Shown: in pieces, positions 25,873 to 36,076 of the stretch
How positions within the stretch are numbered: position 1 is the stretch's first letter
How the letters are laid out: every line of letters starts with the position of its first letter
Source of the DNA: a virus
Virus record (IMG/VR): IMGVR_UViG_3300030106_006238
Coordinates: 1-64,000 of that record
Direction: 5' to 3' (one strand)
DNA length: 64,000 nt
Notes under the pieces: model-generated
Seen by the model: only the letters and a program-made list of their open reading frames with translations
The model's database searches: none
What the model was told of the DNA's origin: nothing
Translations under genes and position numbers: made by a program

Positions 25873-28683
25873 TTACCGAGATTCTAACAACGGAGAATAT
25901 GGTTGAGAAGTTCCCATCAAAAACTGATTCATTCTTTCAATCGAAGACGGTCGCGCATCATACCCACCAACAGCTTGAATAATAACCCTTAAGGTCTGAA
26001 GATCAGAAGAATAAGCGTTGCGATACATTTCCATTACAGACCGTGTAGCGCCAGGCATTGTGTTTGAGGCTCTGCCCAACAAACTCATTCTGCGATGAGA
26101 AGCAATTTTCCATGATTCTCTTAGGGAATTTAGAAGCTCCGAGCGCTCGTTTGGAGAAAGCTCTCTTGCGCGTTCTGCAATATTTCCAACGTCATCGTTT
26201 GGACCAACAATCATTCCCCATGAATGAGCCTCAGAAACCCTGCTGTGCTCGGCTTTTTGCCAGGGCCTTAGTCCTTCTGGCTGGGCTTTCCCATATCCAA
26301 AACTAGCCACATCATATCCACCCTCTTGAGGGTCGTACTGATAATAATCTTCTTGAAAAGTAGGAAGCCAGTCGTCTTCTAATTTCTGATTTATATCAGC
26401 AACTAAGCCCGAAAAAACTGTTCCTTGCCCAACAAAAGGTGGCCTGTTTGATTCATTGGTTAGTTGTTCTTCTAAAGAAGCAAGCGGGCTAAGAACAGCT
26501 TTTCTTGACCATTTGCCTTGCATATACGCATCAGCAATAAGGCTTGGGGCTCCATCAACATTCTGCAGACCTAAGGTGGTGACGTATTCTTGCTGAACAG
26601 GAACCCCGAACTGTTCAGTTGGAAGAGCTGCTACTTCTTCTGGAGAAAGACGTTCACCAGTTGGGCTAAACACCTCTCGTAAATTTCTATCGTCTTTATG
26701 TTGCCCCGGCCCATCATACTGATCATGGAACCCAGCGCCTGGCGCTTGATAAACAGGGTTCAATAGCTCATCAAACCCCATGCCCGGCTGAAGCGTTCCT
26801 TTGTGGGTGTCCAAAGTACCAGATGTTCCGGTTTGATAATGCGAAAGATAAGAGCCTATTGTTCTTTGAACTTCCTGATAAATCTGCCCGTTTATAAAGC
26901 TGACTTGCATTTTGCGCCTGATTTCTTCTTCTCCGCCAGGCTCTAATGCTGAAGCTAAATCAAAGTACTGACCTTGTTGCTGCGCTAAGTGAAAAGACAA
27001 ACCCTCTGCCCCTACCGGCGTGACACCCCCCATTTGAAGAGCAGCATCAAGGTCTTGGTCTTTTAAGTTGGGAATCAAAGAGTTTATTGTGTCCCGAAGC
27101 ATCTCAAAGCCTGTAGCTGCGGCTGGTGCTGGGCCATCAATGGTGTCATACATTTGATTGATATCAAAATCGAAACTAAACCCGCCTTCATTTACAGCTT
27201 TAATAAACTGAATCCCCATAAGGATGTGTTGCTGTTCCCTGGAGTCTCTCAAGTGGCTTCCTACTTGTTCTCCAATTGCAGTGTCTAATTCTAATAGTCG
27301 TTCAATAAAAAGTTCAGGTGTTTCGGATTCTTCTCGAAGATTTTCTACATACATCCATATGTTGGACCGAGTGTTGTTTAGAAGATCTTCATCTATGTCT
27401 CCTGGGGTAGGGACATACCAAGAAATGTGTGACCCCACACCGTCCACTTCTCTCCAAAGGTCTCGCGATCTTTGAATGTCGATGGCCCGCATTCTCTCAC
27501 CAAAAGGCAACTTCCATCCTGCCATATCAGAATAAAAGTAAGGAAGATATCCTTCTCTTGGCCCTGTTGGTCTTTCGTAGGGGTTTACAGAAGCGATTGA
27601 GCCTTGCCTGCTAAAGTTTCCTAAAAAATATTCTTTATGCCATGGGTCTAATGGCATTGTGAATGGAATCCCTAAAACAGGTGAGCTGGATGCAGTTGCT
27701 GTAAAAGGCAAAGCACCAGTCTGTGCTAAAGCCGATGTTTGAGCATATCTCTGAACCTTCTGTAATTTTGCAGCGCCAGTAGCAAACCCAATGCCGCTAA
27801 GAATAGGTTTTCCAAACCCGTACCAAAGCGAGGCTACATCTAAAGCCATTTGTGCGGTGGCAGCAAGCTTCCCCACAGTGCCTTCATCAGGCAACACTGG
27901 GTTTAGTCCAGCCACCCCAAGAGAGTGATCAAGGACTGTTTTAACAAACCCAGTTGGAGGAGTATGATAGGTCGAATCTTTCCAGACCGAATCATACATC
28001 ATGTTGGCCCATTGGTTTATTTGGCCCCTTTGATCGTCTTCGAGCATCATCCATGTTGGTGATTTCAAATAATCGGCACGATTCTCTTCAAAGTGCTCAG
28101 CAAGTTCTTGTGCGGCTTGCTCTCCGCCTCCTTGGGCTTCTTCTAATCTAGCAACCTGCTGTACTTGCTCTACTACAAACCTATCGAAAAGTTCTGCTTC
28201 GTTTATGTCTGTTGAAGGATCGTCTTCCATCCAAGAACTTTGAGAGACAAACCGATGCGTAACGTCTCCTTGACTAAGAGCCTCCAAAGCGTTTTCTGGC
28301 TCTGTTTTAGCCATCAAGTCGCTTTTTAATTCATCTTCTTGTCTCCACAATTCATCAGCTTCTCTGTGGCTTAATGCGGTGTTAACTTGGTCAATATAAT
28401 TAAGAACTGCCTGTCGAGCTTTTTCAGCATCGCCATATGATTGAAGAGCTCCAGGGAAAAGTTCAGCCAAGTGCTCATCATCGGTTTTTGAATTCCATTC
28501 TTCAATAAAAACTTCTTCTTCTGCTTCCTGTTGACTCCTGACTTCTTCAAGAACCTCAGATTCAGACTTCCGCGTTTTGGGCGCAAGCTGCAAAGAACCC
28601 GACAGTTCGGCGTCTTCAGGAGCGACTGGAGCTGTCGGCTCAGGCGTCACGTCCAATCTGGGTTTGGTAGAAAACCTACCCAT
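25873..28683 (-). CDS. Large internal virion protein (hypothetical)
   Basis: A 936-residue protein rich in E, Q, D and helical segments, with a hydrophobic stretch near residues 260-320. No enzymatic motif found. It lies two bases before the 1102-residue gene's stop and 14 bases ahead of the giant gene, so the three are co-translated. In podoviruses such triplets of large proteins form the core or are ejected into the host envelope; this role is inferred from size, order and lack of other function. Confidence 0.75.
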   Translation of the reverse strand: MGRFSTKPRLDVTPEPTAPVAPEDAELSGSLQLAPKTRKSESEVLEEVRSQQEAEEEVFIEEWNSKTDDEHLAELFPGALQSYGDAEKARQAVLNYIDQVNTALSHREADELWRQEDELKSDLMAKTEPENALEALSQGDVTHRFVSQSSWMEDDPSTDINEAELFDRFVVEQVQQVARLEEAQGGGEQAAQELAEHFEENRADYLKSPTWMMLEDDQRGQINQWANMMYDSVWKDSTYHTPPTGFVKTVLDHSLGVAGLNPVLPDEGTVGKLAATAQMALDVASLWYGFGKPILSGIGFATGAAKLQKVQRYAQTSALAQTGALPFTATASSSPVLGIPFTMPLDPWHKEYFLGNFSRQGSIASVNPYERPTGPREGYLPYFYSDMAGWKLPFGERMRAIDIQRSRDLWREVDGVGSHISWYVPTPGDIDEDLLNNTRSNIWMYVENLREESETPELFIERLLELDTAIGEQVGSHLRDSREQQHILMGIQFIKAVNEGGFSFDFDINQMYDTIDGPAPAAATGFEMLRDTINSLIPNLKDQDLDAALQMGGVTPVGAEGLSFHLAQQQGQYFDLASALEPGGEEEIRRKMQVSFINGQIYQEVQRTIGSYLSHYQTGTSGTLDTHKGTLQPGMGFDELLNPVYQAPGAGFHDQYDGPGQHKDDRNLREVFSPTGERLSPEEVAALPTEQFGVPVQQEYVTTLGLQNVDGAPSLIADAYMQGKWSRKAVLSPLASLEEQLTNESNRPPFVGQGTVFSGLVADINQKLEDDWLPTFQEDYYQYDPQEGGYDVASFGYGKAQPEGLRPWQKAEHSRVSEAHSWGMIVGPNDDVGNIAERARELSPNERSELLNSLRESWKIASHRRMSLLGRASNTMPGATRSVMEMYRNAYSSDLQTLRVIIQAVGGYDARPSSIERMNQFLMGTSQPYSPLLESR

Positions 28684-28684
28684 T

Positions 28685-31600
28685 TTATTGGTCCGATTCT
28701 TGAGCTTGTTGTACTGCTTGTTTTAAGTCTCTAAATTCTATAGAGCTTGAATCGATTTCTTGGAAGTTGTTTTCAACCGGCTGGTCGCCCATTTGCCTTT
28801 GAAACTGTTGCTGACGAATAGGGCTGCCTTCTTGAACAATCATCTTGATTGCTCTCGCTGGTAATCTCTGTTCAGGCTGATCAAAGTAGTATCGATAATA
28901 AAAACCATGATGCATGCCGTCTTCTGGAGCGCTGTCCCATCTCACATAGTCCATATATTTGCCACCAAAGGAATCTTGCCCTTGAGAGTTTAAATAATAA
29001 GTACCTTGGTTCCTTTGTCCCTGGGTAAGGTTTGGAACCTGACCAGTTGTAATGTCAGGCTCGCTTCTGGAACCACCGCCAAGGCGTGGAAGAGTAACTT
29101 GCAAACTTGGAATTTTTAAGAAATCAAACCTCCCACGTCTACGACGCCTTGTAGTCTTTGGTTTTTCAGTTGGGTCCGCATCTTGTTTTGACTCTTCTAA
29201 AGTATATGTAGGATCAGGAGTGATAGTGGTAACCTCGCTTTCAGGTTCGCCTTCTTCCTTAGGCTTTGGTTTTTCTTCTTCTACATCCGGCACAGTTTCT
29301 TCAAAAAGATCACGGTCAGGTTCGTCTTCTATCTTTGGCTCAGGGACGATTCGTCGCACTTCACCAATTTCTCCAGTCACACCTGGTGTCGGAGCTTCAG
29401 GGACGATTCGTCGCACTTCACCAATTTCTCCAGTCACACCTGGTGTCGGGGCTTCAGGGACGATTGGTTTCCTGGTTACTTCAGCAAAACCACCTCCCTC
29501 TGTTTCAGTAGGCTCTAAAGGATCACCTGTTTCAGTCTGCTCAATCTTAATCTCAGGCTCAGGCTCAGGCTCAGGCGTAGGCGGAGGCTCAGGCGTAGGC
29601 GGAGGCTCAGGCGTAGGCGGAGGCTCAGGCGTAGGCGGAGTTACAGGCTCTTGTGCCATTCCTTCTGAAAGCTGTCCCGCCAGCCTGGAAATACGATGTT
29701 CAAACAACGTAGGTCTGGCCCCTTCCTTAAGGTTTCCTTGTTCGTCAAACGTTCTGGCAATCTCTCGTAGGGCCTCAGTTCCTGCTGCACCTCTTTGCTC
29801 TGCAGGCAAAGCCATAAGAAACGACTGTAGTTCGTCTAGTTGGGCCTCATAGCTGACGCCTCTGTTGATAGCGCCCTCAATGCTCATCAGCTTATCAAGA
29901 AGGTTTCCTCGAATGTCTCGTTCAGCCTTCATTTTAGAAAAGCTATCTTCTCTTGCACCAGGGGCTGATCTTGCAGATTTATCAGCAGAAGCGAAGACCC
30001 TGTCTGTAACATCAGAAGATACGTCTTCAGAAAGAAGCTTCAAGATATTAGAAGGCTGTCCACCGATCTTCTGAATGTCTTCGTCAGTTAGACCTGGAAA
30101 CTTTTCTTTTAGCTTGGCTGCGTCATCCAAAATTTCTGGGTTTGCTACAGCCTGATCATAAAAACTAAGAGCGCCTTTTACTTCATCAATCGTGTCTTGA
30201 TTAAAAATAGCGCCAGCATCTGATCCGCTTGCCCTTAAGTTTTCAGCCCGAGAAAGAAAAGTCGCAAACCTATCTCTGCTCTGTTGTGCAATATCGGCAT
30301 TTTCTTCGGCACTAAGATCGGGGTTGTACCCAAAAGCAGTCCCGCCTTGAGGCATAATCGAAGACATTACGCTTCCAACAACGTCTCCTTCTGAAAAAGA
30401 CAAGTTGCCTCCTTCGTCTATTCCTGAAGAAAGAAGATACGGATCTGGATCTTCAGGAATCTGAGGAGTCTCTCCAAAAGGTTCTGGATATCTTTGTCTA
30501 AACCTGTTTGGATCAGCATCTAGTTCAGTTTGAAGGCGAGCTCGAATCTCTGCTACTTTGTTGAGCTGGCTTTGTGATGCCCACTCTGGAGCTGAAGCAA
30601 GACGTTCGTCCAATCCTTCTCGGGCCAACTCATGTCGAAGAGCAACATCTACAGGCTCTTGGCTGCCAAAAACGGTTTCTTCATAAATATCAGAAACGTA
30701 TTCAGCGTCTGGACGAGGCTTGATTGCCTGAAAAAGAGAATCAAGACGACCCCGTCTTTCGCCTTCTGGAGAAATTACTTCTCTGTTGGCGCGATATCTG
30801 TCAGCAACACTCTCCATTTCCTTCTGTTCGTTTGTTTCCATCTGACGAACGATTCTGTCAACCGCATCAGGATCAACCTCTCTCAGCATCCTGGTTCTTC
30901 TTACAGCGCTAAAAGCAGGGCTTGTAAACTGAGAAAGAGATTGGGTGGCCATATTAATGCCGCCCATCGTGTTCATAAGTGAATCGTACTGCTGATCCGC
31001 GATCTCTTGACGATCATAAAGATTGTCTACTTTGTTTTGAAGCCGCTCAATGTGCCTATCAATACGACTAAAATCAACCGGCTGATTGAAGTAGGAGTTC
31101 TCGTCAGTAGGTAAAACAGAACGAACCTGAGGAGCCGTGCCTCCCGCTCTCAATCTATCGTAATGTTCCTCAGAAACATCTCCATAGTTGTTCGCCATCC
31201 ACAAATTCATAAAGTCAGAAAGCTTATCGTCAGGGATTGTTTGCGAAACCCCAGGGCTTGCGTTTGGATCTTGCCCAAGCATTCCTCCGCTATACAGCAT
31301 TCCAGCAAGATCGTTACTGACAGTTGGGCTGCTTCCTCTTGAGATCACGTTCGTGTCTACGCCAGTAAATGAATTAATAATAAAGCGAGCGCCAGCGGGA
31401 TCGCCTGAATCTAAGGCTCTTTGAACTAAAGCTTGTGCAACTGCGGCTCTTCGGATTGAGCTTGGATTTCGAACAACACCGGCTGCTGCGTCTCCACCAA
31501 GCTTCGTCATTGCTTCTTGGTATTTTCCGCCCCAATATTCGGAGGCGCTTTGGGCATTGTTTCCTTGCGCTCTTTGTGCGCCTTCAATTACTGCAGTCAC

Positions 31601-31993
31601 GTTTTCTGGAAGAACTTTTTGGGCATTGTAGTCCTGCCGAGCTTTGAGTTCTGCTTCCCTAAGTCTTGACTGCGCAGTAATGCTGGTAGTCAAAACGTCT
31701 TTCTGCATCTCAGCATTCTTTCGAGCAGTCTCTTCAAACTCCTGCATCAATTGGAATTTTCGCTCAGCATCAGCACCACGCATCTCTTCACGAAGCTTTT
31801 CAAGCTCAGTAATCTGCTCTTGGTACGCCAAGATAAGCTTGCTTCTTTGAGACGGGCTCGCATCGTTGAGCATCATCTCCCAGCGCTTCAAATTAAACTT
31901 TGTTCGAACGCCTAAGAACTTTGAGAAAAACGCAGAGAACGCTGGAGTGCCAGCATCAAAGCTTGAGTTGAAGTATTCTTGTACTACGGCCAT
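28685..31993 (-). CDS. Large internal virion protein with proline-rich repeats
   Basis: A 1102-residue protein. Start at ATG 31993 overlaps the upstream stop by one base; a frame start at 32020 is less likely. The first 700 residues are helical and charged. Residues about 800-830 hold PPPTPE units encoded by four 18-bp repeats, and about 844-881 hold two exact 19-residue copies (57 bp each, 29341-29454) of a VPEAPTPGVTGEIGEVRRI unit. An arginine-rich stretch (TRRRRRGRF) follows. Probably an elongated structural or ejection protein; no enzyme motif seen. Confidence 0.75.
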   Translation of the reverse strand: MAVVQEYFNSSFDAGTPAFSAFFSKFLGVRTKFNLKRWEMMLNDASPSQRSKLILAYQEQITELEKLREEMRGADAERKFQLMQEFEETARKNAEMQKDVLTTSITAQSRLREAELKARQDYNAQKVLPENVTAVIEGAQRAQGNNAQSASEYWGGKYQEAMTKLGGDAAAGVVRNPSSIRRAAVAQALVQRALDSGDPAGARFIINSFTGVDTNVISRGSSPTVSNDLAGMLYSGGMLGQDPNASPGVSQTIPDDKLSDFMNLWMANNYGDVSEEHYDRLRAGGTAPQVRSVLPTDENSYFNQPVDFSRIDRHIERLQNKVDNLYDRQEIADQQYDSLMNTMGGINMATQSLSQFTSPAFSAVRRTRMLREVDPDAVDRIVRQMETNEQKEMESVADRYRANREVISPEGERRGRLDSLFQAIKPRPDAEYVSDIYEETVFGSQEPVDVALRHELAREGLDERLASAPEWASQSQLNKVAEIRARLQTELDADPNRFRQRYPEPFGETPQIPEDPDPYLLSSGIDEGGNLSFSEGDVVGSVMSSIMPQGGTAFGYNPDLSAEENADIAQQSRDRFATFLSRAENLRASGSDAGAIFNQDTIDEVKGALSFYDQAVANPEILDDAAKLKEKFPGLTDEDIQKIGGQPSNILKLLSEDVSSDVTDRVFASADKSARSAPGAREDSFSKMKAERDIRGNLLDKLMSIEGAINRGVSYEAQLDELQSFLMALPAEQRGAAGTEALREIARTFDEQGNLKEGARPTLFEHRISRLAGQLSEGMAQEPVTPPTPEPPPTPEPPPTPEPPPTPEPEPEPEIKIEQTETGDPLEPTETEGGGFAEVTRKPIVPEAPTPGVTGEIGEVRRIVPEAPTPGVTGEIGEVRRIVPEPKIEDEPDRDLFEETVPDVEEEKPKPKEEGEPESEVTTITPDPTYTLEESKQDADPTEKPKTTRRRRRGRFDFLKIPSLQVTLPRLGGGSRSEPDITTGQVPNLTQGQRNQGTYYLNSQGQDSFGGKYMDYVRWDSAPEDGMHHGFYYRYYFDQPEQRLPARAIKMIVQEGSPIRQQQFQRQMGDQPVENNFQEIDSSSIEFRDLKQAVQQAQESDQ

Positions 31994-32691
31994 TAGTCCA
32001 ACTCTCCAATGATGGACCACCCGGTCCCATTTGATATAATTGTAATGGAGTGAAATTGAGAACCGAGAGACTTGGTGGCGGAACCATCAATTGCCTCCGA
32101 TGCGTTGCCATCAATAATAACAGCGTTCCCGCTTGGGTCTTGCTTCTTGAACGTAAGAACTAAGCCCACACAAGCTGCACATGGAGGCAAGGTGAAAGTA
32201 ACAGCGCCGCTAGCAGCATTGCCGATATAAACAGACCCTTCTCCCTGAACAACAGTGTAGTCTGCTGTTTTGCTCACAATAGTTTTCTGAAACGTGTTTG
32301 CGCTTACAATCGTAAACTTTGGAAGACCATCGTTAGGAACACCGTTTCTGGCTATTTGTTCGACGTTCTGTATTTTCTGTTCAAGCTCGGAAAGGCTTCG
32401 TTTTAGCTCTTCGATTTGGAGCAAAGCGGCATATCCCGCGTTCTTCATTCTTATTTGATCTTCAACAACTCTTAGCTTTCTTTTGAGTTCTTCCGTTTCC
32501 GCGTAAGCAGAAAGCCCCGCATTTGGGTTGATGATTACGTCATCAACATTTCTGCTTGTAGTGCTTGTAGTGTTTGCCGTGACATCGTCAGACACACTTC
32601 GTATTTGCTGAGTAATATCGAGGTTTTCGGTGTTTCTTTCAATAGAAGGAACTTCCCGCACCCTTCTTGTTCCGTAAGGGATGCTGGGCAT
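31993..32691 (-). CDS. Coiled-coil structural protein with a beta-rich C-terminal domain
   Basis: A 232-residue protein. Residues about 60-105 contain two similar leucine heptad stretches (ELKRKLRVVEDQIRM and ELKRSLSELEQKIQN), and the C-terminal half is beta-rich with CAACVGL and NAVIIDGNASEAIDGS segments reminiscent of fibre-tip domains. It sits between the head/tail genes and the large internal proteins. Structural role inferred. Confidence 0.68.
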   Translation of the reverse strand: MPSIPYGTRRVREVPSIERNTENLDITQQIRSVSDDVTANTTSTTSRNVDDVIINPNAGLSAYAETEELKRKLRVVEDQIRMKNAGYAALLQIEELKRSLSELEQKIQNVEQIARNGVPNDGLPKFTIVSANTFQKTIVSKTADYTVVQGEGSVYIGNAASGAVTFTLPPCAACVGLVLTFKKQDPSGNAVIIDGNASEAIDGSATKSLGSQFHSITIISNGTGWSIIGELD

Positions 32692-32693
32692 GA

Positions 32694-34034
32694 TTACTGT
32701 CCTTGAGCTGCTTGTGTTTGGTCCTCAAGCAGTTCAAAAGACAACCAGACCCTTCCCGCAGAGTTTCCGTCAATGTCGTATTCCCATGCTTTTGCCATAG
32801 AACTGTTTGGCGATGAGCCAATAATAATCGCGTCTGAATAGTTTTCTTCTTCAATCTTGTCGCTATCGTCCAACCTTAGGGTTGAAGCAGCGTCTGAATA
32901 GTTTTCGTTAAACCAGTCCCTAAAATCTAAAGCCATTTCTTTGCCGTCATTACGATCAATGATTGCTTTTTGCAAACCAGTGTCTTCTTCAGGCAAATCA
33001 TTTAGCGCTTCAAGAAATTGTTCCTGAGTTCTTGGGGCTTGTGCTTCTGCTTCGCCCTGGCCTTGTTCTTCTTCTTGTTCTCCCGCCTCTTCTGCAGTAG
33101 TGGCCTCTGCCCTTCCAGGGTCAAGAAGGCTTGTCAATTTACCAGACTCAAGTTCTCTTTCTACTTCTAGCTCTGCTAAATACTTACGCCGCTGTTTTGG
33201 GCTCATTCTCCTGAGCTCTCCAATAATCATTACCCTTTCAGGGCCTGAAAATGCAGCCATCATTTGCCCAGGATTGTCTGGATCAGGCATCTCCATTTCT
33301 CGAAGTTCATTGACCAATTGGCCAACGTTCTCACCAGGAGCAAAGGCCCGGATTGTTCCGTAAGCCTCAGCGGCAGAGCCTATGCCTTGAGCTGTAGTTT
33401 CAAGCAAACCGCGAACACGCCCAGTTGCAGTTTCCTTAAGCTGGTCGTATTGCTGCAGCTTTTCTCTGGTAGCCTGAAGGTTCGCAGAAGTAATAGCCTT
33501 GCCCGCTTCTTTGGCGGCTTCAAACTGCCTTCCTTCTTTGACCCTGGCGGCTTCTCTCATGGTTTCTACACCGCCCTGTCCTGTAACTGCGGTGCCCCCA
33601 ACACTACCAGCCAAAGCCTCCATTCTGGCCTGCTCTTCTTCCGCCAGAGTTCCGGCCTGACCCATGAACGCTTGTTCAGTTGCCTGTCTTTCAGCAGGAT
33701 CAAGGAAATCACGAGTCTTCATCTGTTGTTCAATTTGACCAGCCAACTCTCTTTCTCTTCGGGCTGAAGGGCTTGCGTACATCAATGCTTGTGCTCCAAG
33801 CTGAGCGCCACTAAGCGCAGTAGCCCTCAAAGCCTCCCTGCCAAGCTCTCGTCGCTCAATGTCCTGCATCATCATCTGCTCTTCTGCACTGAATTCGCTG
33901 CGGCCAAAAGGCCCGCCCATCACGGCAAGCTTTCGCTGCATTCCTGGCTCAAGGCTTTCCCACTCCTCTTCGGTAAACTGGGACATGTAAGAACCAGTAG
34001 GAGCGTTTGAGTCGTATCTATTTCGTCGTGCCAT
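32694..34034 (-). CDS. Structural/ejection-type protein (hypothetical)
   Basis: A 446-residue protein with a helical, alanine- and glutamate-rich middle (AEEEQARMEALAGSVG...) and an EE/Q-rich tail near residue 320. No enzymatic signature. Position between the small hydrophobic protein and the coiled-coil protein suggests an internal virion or tail role. Inference from context only. Confidence 0.68.
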   Translation of the reverse strand: MARRNRYDSNAPTGSYMSQFTEEEWESLEPGMQRKLAVMGGPFGRSEFSAEEQMMMQDIERRELGREALRATALSGAQLGAQALMYASPSARRERELAGQIEQQMKTRDFLDPAERQATEQAFMGQAGTLAEEEQARMEALAGSVGGTAVTGQGGVETMREAARVKEGRQFEAAKEAGKAITSANLQATREKLQQYDQLKETATGRVRGLLETTAQGIGSAAEAYGTIRAFAPGENVGQLVNELREMEMPDPDNPGQMMAAFSGPERVMIIGELRRMSPKQRRKYLAELEVERELESGKLTSLLDPGRAEATTAEEAGEQEEEQGQGEAEAQAPRTQEQFLEALNDLPEEDTGLQKAIIDRNDGKEMALDFRDWFNENYSDAASTLRLDDSDKIEEENYSDAIIIGSSPNSSMAKAWEYDIDGNSAGRVWLSFELLEDQTQAAQGQ

Positions 34035-34043
34035 ATCTAAATC

Positions 34044-34520
34044 CTAACCCATGTTCCTTGAAAGAAAATCGTCGTACCCACTGCCTCCACCAGAATACTG
34101 AACAGAAGAAACTGACGGATCCTGTCCGGCGTCGTATCGCGGACTTCGTGTGGCTGCTGCCCTGGATTTGCTGGCTCTAGCCTTGGCTTTCTGATCTTGC
34201 CGTGCTTCTGATGCTTCTTTAGCTGCAACCTTTTGAGCGTCATAAGCTTCTACTTGCGCTTTTTTTTCTGAACCAGCCTTGTAGGCCGCAGCCCCACCTG
34301 CCGCAAGAGCGCCAGTAGCTAGAATGCCCCATCCAACAGGACCAAGAGCAGCAAGAGCAGCAGTGCCGCCCGCACCCATTATAGAACCAACAGATCCAAG
34401 CGCGGTTGTTGTGGCTGTAATTCCGCCAGAAAGAGCACCCGTTTTCGCGCCCTTAGAGGCCGCGCTCTCGGTATCCGTTCGTTCTACTTCTTCGTCTTGA
34501 TAATACTGTTGTCTGGCCAC
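34044..34520 (-). CDS. Small glycine/alanine-rich hydrophobic virion protein
   Basis: A 158-residue protein. Residues about 27-78 are strongly hydrophobic and small-residue rich (LSGGITATTTALGSVGSIMG, GPVGWGILATGALAAGGAAA), followed by a basic, alanine-rich tail. This resembles the small membrane-active ejection proteins of podoviruses. It precedes the large internal proteins in the transcript. Role inferred. Confidence 0.68.
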   Translation of the reverse strand: MARQQYYQDEEVERTDTESAASKGAKTGALSGGITATTTALGSVGSIMGAGGTAALAALGPVGWGILATGALAAGGAAAYKAGSEKKAQVEAYDAQKVAAKEASEARQDQKAKARASKSRAAATRSPRYDAGQDPSVSSVQYSGGGSGYDDFLSRNMG

Positions 34521-34522
34521 AA

Positions 34523-35407
34523 CTATCTCCTATCTACATGCACAACGAGGTTTCTTCCAGCAACAAAAACATGCTTCCAACTACCCGCAACAAAATCTGG
34601 AGTAACATTTGGAGAGTCTCTACCAAAGCTTATGGCGCTTCCGTTTGGATAGTATTCGCCCATGCTGCTTTGCAGTGTTTTCATTTTTACTCGAATACCA
34701 ATGTTGTGCACACCAATGGGCAATTTAACGTTTTTCATTATTGAAAACTGTTTTCTGGCACCAATCCAGTTTCGTCGTGTGCCGGTATACAAATACCTAT
34801 CGGTGCTTTCCAATCTGTTGTCGTTTACAAACAGAGCAAATTCAGCAGCAAGAGTGTTTTCGTAAGTGCCGTTTTGATGCCTAACGTCTGAACTGTCGTC
34901 TTTTCCAGTAAGAGAGCCTTCAACATTCTCTCCATATTCACTACCAGAACCACCCATATCAAACGCATAGAAGCTGGCTAAAATAGTAGCGATATGATCT
35001 TCTGAAACAAACCTTGATTCAACCTTGGCGTTGTTAACTGCTCGTTCGAATGGTGGTGTGACTTTCACAGTTGATACAAGACCTGGAACCCAAACCCAAT
35101 CGTCTTGTGTTGCTTGTGAATGGTGAATAGAGCGCTTTTCGGTTCCATGGTCTACATGTCGATGATAAACCAAACAACTGACCCCTTCCATTCTTGGAGA
35201 AGGGGCTCCATAAAACTCAGACTTAAATATGTGCTGTGTCTTCACCCATCTCTTGTCAGATGAACTGGCCGAAGTTCCTGTGCCCTGAAGATCAGACGAT
35301 TCGATGCCATAGTTGACATAGTTTTGCATGCCATCGTAAGCATCATCAAAGTACCCAACATCTACCTGATCTCCGCTTACTGGGTCGTTTGGAAAGTACT
35401 TTGGCAT
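34523..35407 (-). CDS. Fibre- or tail-associated protein, one of three with related ends
   Basis: A 294-residue beta-rich protein. Its C-terminus (FVAGRNLVVHVDRR) shares a pattern with the ends of the two genes upstream (YDRELIIHARYR, NANLNCAHYKR), so the three are likely distant paralogues. No catalytic motif seen. Probable tail appendage or fibre base; its start follows the frameshifted gene's stop by two bases. Confidence 0.65.
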   Translation of the reverse strand: MPKYFPNDPVSGDQVDVGYFDDAYDGMQNYVNYGIESSDLQGTGTSASSSDKRWVKTQHIFKSEFYGAPSPRMEGVSCLVYHRHVDHGTEKRSIHHSQATQDDWVWVPGLVSTVKVTPPFERAVNNAKVESRFVSEDHIATILASFYAFDMGGSGSEYGENVEGSLTGKDDSSDVRHQNGTYENTLAAEFALFVNDNRLESTDRYLYTGTRRNWIGARKQFSIMKNVKLPIGVHNIGIRVKMKTLQSSMGEYYPNGSAISFGRDSPNVTPDFVAGSWKHVFVAGRNLVVHVDRR

Positions 35408-35409
35408 AC

Positions 35410-36074
35410 CTATCTCTTGTAGTGGGCGCAGTTAAGATTAGCGTTTCTAATCGTAAAGTAACATTGGTTGTTTCTAAAAAACCTGGTGTCTCCTTCGTAT
35501 TCGTAGACTCTAAACTGAACACCAATCCAAATAGAATCACCAGGCGAGGGTTTTGGCCACGCTCTTCCGTCACGGCCAGTAGAAGAATCGTTTAGAACAA
35601 GTGTGGTGCAAATGTTGTTCTTGTACCGTGAGCTGCCGATAGCTTGCCTAGGATATGCAGATAAAGCCTGTACCCCATTGTCATTTTACCAAACTTGGGT
35701 ACTGCTTTATGGCCGTTTACATCAGTAGGCATAATGAGCCCGGCATTAAATCTTACTACAACAGTAGATTCAGTTGTGTTGTATTTAATTGGGCCAATAA
35801 CAGAAGGAACGTTGCCTCCACTTGTGTACCAAACGACACGCCATTCATCTTTGTAGTCTGGGGCATATTTTTGAATACTGCCGCCGTACTGCCATTCATG
35901 AAACTCGCTTGTAATTGCAGCAGTTTGAGGAGCAAACATTCGCTCATCAAGGCCTTCGTCGCGAACATTAGAGCCATTCACCGTAGAAGATTTCCAAGAA
36001 TCTACAGTGTCAGTCACATCTGAAGGGTTCATTGTAGACCCTTCTGTGATGTCTGTAATCGTAATCTTACTCAT
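35410..36074 (-). CDS. Fibre-like protein with an apparent -1 frameshift
   Basis: The 160-residue frame from 36074 stops at 35592. A second minus-strand frame, open from 35685 to a stop at 35410-35412, encodes a protein-like sequence ending IRNANLNCAHYKR, matching the ends of both neighbours. It has no ATG, GTG or TTG start. Joining the two requires a -1 shift between about 35592 and 35688, giving a protein of about 220 residues. The gene would then end exactly two bases before the next start, as its neighbours do. I see no classical slippery heptamer, so a sequencing error, a mutation or an unusual shift are all possible. Confidence 0.6.
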
Positions 36075-36076
36075 AG

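Noticed and set aside
29052-29852. Rightward 266-residue frame opposite the 1102-residue virion gene
   Set aside because: Low-complexity shadow (SGSGSGVGGGSG) caused by the proline-repeat DNA.
35346-35573. Leftward 75-residue frame across the end of the frameshifted gene
   Set aside because: It uses a third frame and overlaps the next gene's start; the frame with the paralogue-like end is a better explanation.
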